Of a stretch of DNA of 5,149 nt, positions 1 to 4,572 are shown piece after piece. Where the stretch lies: the NCBI GenBank assembly GCA_009783975.1, contig WRCL01000175.1, positions 1 to 5,149 of the forward strand, written 5' to 3'. This DNA is from Micrococcales bacterium. GTDB lineage: Bacteria > Actinomycetota > Actinomycetes > Actinomycetales > Cellulomonadaceae. A program made the position numbers and the translations under genes. The stretch's first letter is position 1. Each line of letters starts with the position of its first letter. The notes beneath the pieces are model-generated. The model did not search any database, was not told where the DNA came from, and saw only the letters and a program-made list of their open reading frames with translations.

Positions 1-1346
1 GCCACCAGGTCCGGCATCAGCCCACCACCAGCAGCGGTCGCAGCACCCAGACGCCGCAGCACCTGGTCCACGTACTGCACCAACGGTGCCATACCCGGCC
101 CGACGGTCACCACGGTCTTCTCCACCGGTGCCAACAGCGCCCCAGGAGCCGGCAACGCCATACCAGGGCGACGGTGACGCGACCGGGCCTGCCGGCGCGC
201 CCGCAACGCCAACCACACCGACCCGGCCAGGACCGTGCCACCACCGGTCAAGCCAACGAGCACCCACGGCGCCCACCGGTCCGGCGCCTGGGCACCGGCC
301 TGGCCCTCCGCGGTGGTGTTCGGCGGAGCCTCTTGACGCCGAGGCTGCTGCACCACGGTGCCCTGCTCCCCCGGGCCGCCGGCCGGGGTTGTCTGCTGGC
401 TTTGGTCTACAGGCGGCTGTCCGGCTGGCGGGGGGGCCGTCGGGGTCTGCGGGGGTGTCTTGGCACCGACCGTCCCCGGGACGGTCACCTGCCACCCGGG
501 GTAGATCAAGTCTGGGTTGCTCAGCTGCCGCCCATCAGGCTGGACCGTCGCGGCTGAGGCGTCGAACAGCTCGGGGTACCGCGAGGCGTCACCCAGCTCC
601 TCCAACGCGATCTGCGACAACGTGTCCCCACGCACCACCGTGCGCGTGTGCTCCACACCCGGCGCCTCGTCGGGCGCCGGGACCAACAGCTCCCAACCCG
701 GCTCGAGCCACCCCGGGTCGCAAAGGGTGTGCCCCCCAGGCATCTCACGCCCGTCGTTGAGACCATAGACCTCACGCCAACGCGTCCCGTCCCCCAAGTA
801 CTTCGCAGCCAGACCCCAGAACGTGTCACCCTTGACGACCGTGTGCGTCGCGGTCGCACCCGCCTGCACCTGGTCGGTCGGCGCAGCGGCATGGCGCTGC
901 ACCGGCGCCACCGGGTCGGCCGGCGCGACCACCTGCACGACCGGCGCAGCCGGCGGCGGCAACCCGACCACCGCCGACGACGAGGCCGCCGCCTGCCACG
1001 CGAACCCAGCAAACACAGCCGCGACGAGCACCCCAGCGACCTGCTGCTGGAACCCCAACCCGCGCAACCGCGGCGCAGCACGGTGCCGCGCCTGCGCGAC
1101 CAGCTCAGCCAGCGTCGCCCACGCGAACGTCGCCCACGCGACCCACCCGACGACCTTCAGCACACCCATCAACACCGTGCCGGTGTAGTCCGGGCTGGAC
1201 AACGTGCTACGCACCTCGCCCATCGACGGCAACCCCCCAGGCACAGGCGAACCAGCCACCAACCACAACGCTGCAGGAACCCCCACAACCAGCCCCACCA
1301 GCACCACAGCGGACATCACGGCCTTGGTCACACTACCGTGTCTCAT
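1..1346 (-). CDS. LysM-domain membrane protein of the Tad locus, 3' end cut by window
   Basis: I translated 448 residues from the ATG at 1346; the frame stays open to base 1, so the C terminus is missing. Hydrophobic segments lie near residues 9-31, 57-80, 102-121 and 359-381. Basic stretches at 85-95 and 382-394 fit a cytoplasmic side, which puts the region between helices 3 and 4 outside. That region carries two LysM domains: about 168-224 (VVKGDTFWGLAAKYLG) and 233-291 (VVRGDTLSQIALEELG, ending NPDLIYPGWQVTVP). A Pro/Gln/Thr-rich linker of about 65 residues follows. LysM binds N-acetylglucosamine glycans, so a role in anchoring the pilus machine to peptidoglycan is inferred. The start is supported by GGGAGGAG seven bases upstream. 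Related actinobacterial proteins at Tad loci often end in a cytoplasmic BTAD (AfsR-like) domain; that part would lie outside this window, so I cannot confirm it. Confidence 0.9.
   Translation of the reverse strand, partial: MRHGSVTKAVMSAVVLVGLVVGVPAALWLVAGSPVPGGLPSMGEVRSTLSSPDYTGTVLMGVLKVVGWVAWATFAWATLAELVAQARHRAAPRLRGLGFQQQVAGVLVAAVFAGFAWQAAASSSAVVGLPPPAAPVVQVVAPADPVAPVQRHAAAPTDQVQAGATATHTVVKGDTFWGLAAKYLGDGTRWREVYGLNDGREMPGGHTLCDPGWLEPGWELLVPAPDEAPGVEHTRTVVRGDTLSQIALEELGDASRYPELFDASAATVQPDGRQLSNPDLIYPGWQVTVPGTVGAKTPPQTPTAPPPAGQPPVDQSQQTTPAGGPGEQGTVVQQPRRQEAPPNTTAEGQAGAQAPDRWAPWVLVGLTGGGTVLAGSVWLALRARRQARSRHRRPGMALPAPGALLAPVEKTVVTVGPGMAPLVQYVDQVLRRLGAATAAGGGLMPDLV
1113..1142. repeat. 15-base tandem duplication inside a membrane helix
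   Basis: The unit CGTCGCCCACGCGA occurs at 1113-1126 and 1128-1141, with a period of 15. In the LysM protein it encodes the repeat AWATF-AWATL in the second hydrophobic helix (residues 70-79). It keeps the frame and probably reflects a small in-frame duplication. Confidence 0.7.
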
Positions 1347-1540
1347 AGTCTTGCTCCTCCCGCGGTATTCCCCTCACCAGCACCGTCCACGACCTGGTGG
1401 TCGCGCTTGCGCGACGATGCCGGACGTCCATGTGCAGCGTTGCCAGAGACCGGATACCCGCGCCCACCTTGGCGCAGGTCGGCCCAAGGGCTCCCGAAAA
1501 AACCGAGCCCATCTGGTGCGACCGTGCACATCATCTTCAT
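1343..1540 (-). CDS. Possible 65-residue small ORF of unknown function
   Basis: The ATG at 1540 follows GAGG with a five-base gap, and the TGA stop overlaps the LysM start as ATGA, like the junctions of the real genes here. The predicted peptide begins MKMMCTVAPDGLGFFG. It has no signal peptide, no membrane helix and no motif I recognise; it is rich in Gly, Arg and Asp. Against it, only about 62% of its third codon positions are G or C (my count), well below the adjoining LysM gene, and the stretch is full of inverted repeats. It may be a coupled leader peptide, a small protein, or a chance reading frame through a structured spacer. I lean slightly towards non-coding. Confidence 0.3.
   Translation of the reverse strand: MKMMCTVAPDGLGFFGSPWADLRQGGRGYPVSGNAAHGRPASSRKRDHQVVDGAGEGNTAGGARL
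1354..1361 (-). promoter_or_regulatory. Strong ribosome binding site of the LysM gene
   Basis: Read on the minus strand, GGGAGGAG stands seven bases before the ATG at 1346. It is among the strongest Shine-Dalgarno matches in the window. It fixes the start and implies that the LysM gene can be translated on its own, whether or not the short ORF just upstream is translated. Confidence 0.75.
1375..1523 (-). other. Inverted-repeat-rich spacer, possible structured mRNA element
   Basis: This lies between the third TadE/G-like gene and the LysM gene. Perfect stems on the minus strand are: GGTCG/CGACC (1519-1523 with 1477-1481) enclosing GGGCTC/GAGCCC (1505-1510 with 1488-1493, loop holding six T); GCGCC/GGCGC (1471-1475 with 1460-1464); GTCGCG/CGCGAC (1410-1415 with 1400-1405, four-base loop); and CACCAG/CTGGTG (1394-1399 with 1375-1380). 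A competing pair CCTTGG/CCAAGG (1484-1489 with 1467-1472) would exclude two of these, so two alternative folds are possible. The T run sits in a loop and not after a stem, so this is not an ordinary terminator. I do not recognise it as a known riboswitch class. Folding is inferred from pairing alone. Confidence 0.4.
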
Positions 1541-1547
1541 TCATACC

Positions 1548-1955
1548 TCATCTCGGTGCGGTGATTCCCCGAACGACTTGTGCAGTGGCGGTCTCGGAGA
1601 TCGCCCACTCGGACGGCCCGAGAATCATCGGGCTGTAGGTGGTAGTAACCGTGACAGTAACGGTGTCGGCAGTCACAACCACGGTCCCGGTCATCCCGGC
1701 AGCAGCGATCACCTGCTGAGCAGCGGCCACCGCAGACTCAGCCGCGATCACTGGCGTGCTGCCATCTTGGATCTGCACACCAGAGACCTGCGTCGCAGCT
1801 ACCCGTGCAGCCTGCTGCGCGGTCCACGCAGCCTGGTCAGCCACGCGCATACGGCCGCCCAGGTCGACCACGATGCCCAGCGCCAGGATCAGCGCCAGGA
1901 CCACGACGAGGACGAACAGCTCGACGCCGCCGCGGTCGTCACGCCGGCCGCCCAT
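1548..1955 (-). CDS. TadE/TadG-like minor pilin (third in the locus)
   Basis: This protein has 135 residues. A short charged leader (MGGRRDDRGG) is followed by a hydrophobic helix at about residues 11-33, and then a soluble domain rich in Ala, Thr and Val with alternating beta-like stretches (VVVTADTVTVTVTTTY near 93-108). This is the build of the small TadE/TadG-like proteins that accompany Flp pili. Its position after the other Tad genes supports that. The Glu (residue 12) lies only two to three residues after the Gly pair, not at the usual fifth position of a prepilin cleavage site, so processing by a prepilin peptidase is uncertain. The ATG at 1955 shares one base with the previous stop (TGATG) and follows GGGAGG at good spacing, so it is both coupled and well primed. 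Confidence 0.8.
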   Translation of the reverse strand: MGGRRDDRGGVELFVLVVVLALILALGIVVDLGGRMRVADQAAWTAQQAARVAATQVSGVQIQDGSTPVIAAESAVAAAQQVIAAAGMTGTVVVTADTVTVTVTTTYSPMILGPSEWAISETATAQVVRGITAPR

Positions 1956-2920
1956 CAGCGCCTCCCGTCCCGGCCGATGACGATCGCCTGGAGCTCACCG
2001 ACCTGCTTGGGGGTATTCCTCGACATCTGGAGGTTGATGGTCCCCGACTGCCCACCGCCGGACCATTGCACGACCCAGTACGCCGTCACGATCACCGTGA
2101 ACGCCTCGTCCGGCTGCCCCGCACTGGTACGAGAATAGGTGTAACCGCATGTCGGCGACGGCTGCTTGTCATACCACCCCTCGTACCGGGTACCCGCCGC
2201 CCTGGCGCCAGGGCACGTCACCACAGCCCCGTCGCCCATCGTCCACACCGTCCGATCCAGCCGGGCAGTCGCAGACACCGTGATTCCGCCGGCCGACACC
2301 ACCCTGGTCACCGGCCCCGTCGTCGACCCGCCAGGATCAGCCACCCACATCCATGCAGGTATCCCGACAATCTGCATCCCGTCAGGCGGCGATCCGCCAG
2401 TCATCCCGATCTGCGGAGCCCGCAAATCCATCTGTTCGACCGCCTGCTGAGCCAACTGCGCGGGCGACACACTACCGTCGGGTATCCACCAAGCGTTCCG
2501 CATCCAAAGCGGCGTGTCCATGACAAGGCCCGTGGACGTCATGACACAGATGACAAGTTTCTCTCCAGGCCGTTCCTCAAAGGTGAGTTCGAGATCGTCC
2601 TCTCCGGGCGGCACCAAGCGATTCTCTTTGTAATAGCAGCGGTATTCGGAAGACCAGCGCACCGTATGCCCCGCTGGGTCAATCCGTTCGCACGGAATGG
2701 TCTTCTCCTTGTACAGGCACACAGGCTTAGCACCCGACCCACCACCAGATCCAACTCCACCGGTTTCCAGAAGCAGCTGAACAATGCACTGAAGAGTGTT
2801 ACAGGTGGCATCGACAACACTCTCGTCGTCGTCGTCGGGAACACCGAAGCCTGGGCCAGCATACAAAGAAGCCGCGATAGCCAGCACGCCGGCAAGTGCA
2901 GCCCGGGTCTTTCTCTGCAT
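1955..2920 (-). CDS. Secreted Tad-locus protein with beta-rich C-terminal domain
   Basis: From the ATG at 2920 this gives 321 residues. Residues 1-26 are a signal peptide (MQRKTRAALAGVLAIAASLY), followed by an acidic DDDDE run at 29-33 and a Gly/Ser-rich linker at 54-63. The first half holds six Cys (40, 45, 68, 77, 95, 125) and the second half two (236, 258), which could form disulfides outside the cell. The C-terminal half (about 150-315) starts SPAQLAQQAVEQMDL and contains VWTMGDGAVVTC, CGYTYSRTSAGQP and WSGGGQSGTI. I recall this pattern, with a PKD-like G-D-G turn, in secreted proteins of actinobacterial Tad loci that are usually called hypothetical or wrongly ATP/GTP-binding. Its biochemical role is unknown; an extracellular pilus-associated role is inferred. 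The first half is much lower in G+C than the second. A TTG start at 2926 is an alternative. Confidence 0.82.
   Translation of the reverse strand: MQRKTRAALAGVLAIAASLYAGPGFGVPDDDDESVVDATCNTLQCIVQLLLETGGVGSGGGSGAKPVCLYKEKTIPCERIDPAGHTVRWSSEYRCYYKENRLVPPGEDDLELTFEERPGEKLVICVMTSTGLVMDTPLWMRNAWWIPDGSVSPAQLAQQAVEQMDLRAPQIGMTGGSPPDGMQIVGIPAWMWVADPGGSTTGPVTRVVSAGGITVSATARLDRTVWTMGDGAVVTCPGARAAGTRYEGWYDKQPSPTCGYTYSRTSAGQPDEAFTVIVTAYWVVQWSGGGQSGTINLQMSRNTPKQVGELQAIVIGRDGRR
2823..2837. repeat. Five-copy TCG triplet repeat
   Basis: (TCG)5 on the plus strand encodes the acidic run D-D-D-D-E right after the predicted signal-peptide cleavage zone of the secreted protein. A change in copy number would vary the acidic run without breaking the frame. 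Confidence 0.65.
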
Positions 2921-2922
2921 TG

Positions 2923-3513
2923 TCAACACGGCCTCCCTCGATCCACATTCACGGAAGCAACCTTCCAAATATGATCCTCACTGTTGGGATCTTTGTGGCG
3001 CCACATCGCGACAGCCGTAACGAACCGCCCCGTGCTGCCTCGCTGGAGCACCGAGGATCCGTCAGGGCGGACCACGTCGGTGTTGCTGCTATCGATGCAC
3101 ACTTCGAAAGTAACGGAGTCGTCGACGAAGGGGAGACCGTTTGGAACGAACTGTTGGTCCACGACCTTGAATCCAGACAACACTTCTTCCCCGACCTGCC
3201 GCGCTCCGGCCGCATAGAAGATATCGTTCTGCGATGTGAAGTCGACGGTAAATTCGCCACATGTGAGCGAAAGAACATAGTCGTCTCGATCGTCATAACC
3301 GTTCTGGCGGAGCTTGTTGTAAGCATCGTTGAAAGCCACGAAAGCCTGGATGGCTTCTTGTTCCGCACGTGTTCTGGGGTCGGGCTCGGCGCTGGGAGCG
3401 TTGTCACTCACGGGAGGGTCGGTGATTGGTGGTGATGTGGGGTCGGTGGCGCAGCCCCCGAGTGACAGCGTCAGCGCGAGCGCCGCGCCCACGGATGTGC
3501 GAGTAGCCAGCAT
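2923..3513 (-). CDS. Predicted lipoprotein of the Tad locus
   Basis: This protein has 196 residues. A short basic start and hydrophobic core (LALTLSLGGC) end in a lipobox with the lipidated Cys at 21, so it should be attached to the outer face of the membrane. A Pro/Asp/Ser-rich linker (22-46) follows, then a soluble domain beginning EQEAIQAFVAFNDAYNKL. Further Cys occur in SLTCGEF and FEVCID, and Cys196 is the last residue. The helix at the start plus the later beta-like stretches resemble the NTF2/SnoaL-like fold of many actinobacterial lipoproteins; that assignment is by impression only. The ATG at 3513 shares a base with the previous stop (TGATG) and has AGGAG six bases upstream. G+C is near 50% over most of the gene, far lower than its neighbours, which may mean exchange or relaxed constraint. 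Confidence 0.82.
   Translation of the reverse strand: MLATRTSVGAALALTLSLGGCATDPTSPPITDPPVSDNAPSAEPDPRTRAEQEAIQAFVAFNDAYNKLRQNGYDDRDDYVLSLTCGEFTVDFTSQNDIFYAAGARQVGEEVLSGFKVVDQQFVPNGLPFVDDSVTFEVCIDSSNTDVVRPDGSSVLQRGSTGRFVTAVAMWRHKDPNSEDHIWKVASVNVDRGRPC
2932..2937 (-). promoter_or_regulatory. Ribosome binding site that leaves two possible starts
   Basis: GGGAGG on the minus strand lies five bases before a TTG (2926) and eleven before an ATG (2920), both in the secreted-protein frame. The TTG would overlap the lipoprotein stop as TTGA; the ATG lies two bases after that stop. Spacing favours TTG, codon strength favours ATG. The choice adds only two residues to the signal peptide. Confidence 0.55.
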
Positions 3514-3947
3514 CAGCGGCTCCTATATGGGTCGACGACCGAAGTCGCGGTGTGGGTGATGGTGCGGTCAGCCTGGTTGAGGACCACCAGACCAGCAAGA
3601 GGCACGGTGCAGGTCACCGTGACCGACACCTGGGCGAACTCCCCCAGCGGCGCACTCAGCCCCGTGAGGTCGGGAGAAACGTCAATCGTCGTGCAGCCGG
3701 CATTCGCCAGGACCGTCGCGGCGGTGGCACGCGCCGCTGCGTCCGCGTCAGCGTGGGTGCGCGAGATGGATGCTGCGCGGGCCGCCTCGTTCGCCGCAGA
3801 CTCCACCGCACCGTTGGCCGCGGCGAGGCGTCCAGCCATGATCGTCAGGGCAAGGAACACGATGATCGCTGGCACGGTGATGGCGGTGCTCAAGCTGAGG
3901 GTGCCAGTGTCACCCCGGTCGCGGGTCGGGTTGGTCGTCGGTGTCAT
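3513..3947 (-). CDS. TadE/TadG-like minor pilin lacking the usual Glu
   Basis: This protein has 144 residues. Its leader (RDRGDTG) is followed by TLSLSTAITVPAIIVFLALT, a single membrane helix (about 16-41), then an Ala-rich helix continuing to about residue 83 and a beta-like tail with Cys85 and Cys113, a spacing compatible with one disulfide. The helix-then-beta layout is that of TadE-type minor pilins, which are thought to prime or cap Flp fibres. If cleavage follows Gly15, the fifth mature residue is Ser20, not the Glu that prepilins normally carry. The start ATG at 3947 overlaps the TadE stop as ATGA. I see no Shine-Dalgarno sequence, so translation probably depends on ribosomes finishing the gene before it. 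Confidence 0.82.
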   Translation of the reverse strand: MTPTTNPTRDRGDTGTLSLSTAITVPAIIVFLALTIMAGRLAAANGAVESAANEAARAASISRTHADADAAARATAATVLANAGCTTIDVSPDLTGLSAPLGEFAQVSVTVTCTVPLAGLVVLNQADRTITHTATSVVDPYRSR

Positions 3948-4366
3948 GGTGCGGTGAACCGTTCTACTGGCGCGATGACGGTCTGGGTGACCTTCAGCGG
4001 GGGCAGGCCAGGGATAAAGGTCTTGGCGGTGCCCCGGACAGTGATTGTGACCTCGGTGCCTGTGTGAGTCGCGCTGACGTCGTAGTCGTCCAACAGGCTG
4101 GTTCCCCCCGCACGCTCGATCCGGGCGCGCGCTTCGGCCTCGGCGGCATCAGAGGTCCCGTCGCGAAGCGCCCCGACAACAGCCCCGCCGTTCGCTGCTG
4201 ACTGCACAACGTCTTGGGCGTGGTAATACACCGCCGCCTGGATGATCGTCATGACCAGCAGGAGCACGATGGGGAACAAGATCGCGGCCTCGATCGCGGC
4301 AGACCCTTCGTCGCGCTTCTGGTGCCGCACACGGCACCCCAGTCGGGCATTCATATGTGCACGCAT
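3944..4366 (-). CDS. tadE: TadE-family minor pilin
   Basis: I place the start at the ATG at 4366, where it overlaps the preceding stop as TGATG, giving 140 residues. A second in-frame ATG at 4354 would drop four residues; neither has a clear ribosome site. Longer readings of this frame run back through the pilin and TadC genes and are not real. The motif RDEGSAAIEAAILFPIVLL at 18-36 is a canonical type-IV-like prepilin signal: Gly21 at the cut site, Glu26 as mature residue five, then the hydrophobic helix. The rest is an acidic Ala-rich helix (AADAAEAEA-like, near 73-85) and a beta-rich tail (EVTITVRGTAK). TadE proteins are minor pilins cleaved by the prepilin peptidase TadV and needed for pilus assembly. 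This is the best family match in the window. Confidence 0.88.
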   Translation of the reverse strand: MRAHMNARLGCRVRHQKRDEGSAAIEAAILFPIVLLLVMTIIQAAVYYHAQDVVQSAANGGAVVGALRDGTSDAAEAEARARIERAGGTSLLDDYDVSATHTGTEVTITVRGTAKTFIPGLPPLKVTQTVIAPVERFTAP

Positions 4367-4545
4367 CAGTAGATCTTGGACATGTACTCGTTGGCGACGT
4401 TGGTGACCAACGCGACGATGACGATCGCGAGGGTGACGAACCCGGCGATGATGATGACGGTGCTCAACGTTCCGTCTCCAGCGTCGTCGCGGCGGGCCCG
4501 GCGGGCGCGGGCGAAGGTGGCCACGGCGGTCAGTGTGCGGGTCAT
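4366..4545 (-). CDS. Small pilin-like peptide (59 residues)
   Basis: I translated this from the ATG at 4545 to the TGA at 4366; it is short enough for many gene callers to miss. An Arg-rich leader (FARARRARRDDAGDG, to Gly25) is followed by TLSTVIIIAGFVTLAIVIVA and a short polar end with NEYMSKIY. Leader, Gly, then one helix is the shape of an Flp-type major pilin, and the place between tadC and tadE is where actinobacterial Tad loci carry it. Mature residue five would be Val30, not the conserved Glu, so either the class tolerates this or the peptide is a small membrane component and not the fibre subunit. AAGGA lies about seven bases upstream. The TadC stop is 27 bases before the start, the largest gap among the upstream genes. 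Confidence 0.8.
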   Translation of the reverse strand: MTRTLTAVATFARARRARRDDAGDGTLSTVIIIAGFVTLAIVIVALVTNVANEYMSKIY

Positions 4546-4549
4546 GGTG

Positions 4550-4556
4550 GTTCCTT
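4550..4556 (-). promoter_or_regulatory. Ribosome binding site of the small pilin gene
   Basis: On the minus strand GAAGGAA precedes ATG 4545 by about five bases. With the 27-base gap after tadC, this gives the pilin gene its own initiation. That fits a subunit needed in larger amounts than TadC. Confidence 0.6.
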
Positions 4557-4572
4557 CCGGTGGGGTGGGGTA

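Noticed and set aside
661..678. GGCGCC-TCGTCG-GGCGCC inverted repeat
   Set aside because: It lies inside the LysM coding region between the two domains, and short GC palindromes of this kind are common at this base composition.
1488..1510. Hairpin with a run of six T (minus strand) as a terminator
   Set aside because: The T run is in the loop of GGGCTC/GAGCCC, not after the stem, in either orientation, so it lacks the layout of an intrinsic terminator.
2921..2968. N-terminal extension of the secreted protein to an ATG at 2968
   Set aside because: It overlaps the lipoprotein gene by about 46 bases and puts 16 polar residues with two Cys before an otherwise regular signal peptide; starts at 2920 or 2926 fit better.
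648..2974. Long plus-strand open frames (648-2138, 1805-2974)
   Set aside because: They are Arg/Pro/His-rich, show no domain or ribosome-site support, and are antisense to well-supported minus-strand genes; long shadow frames are expected at this G+C.
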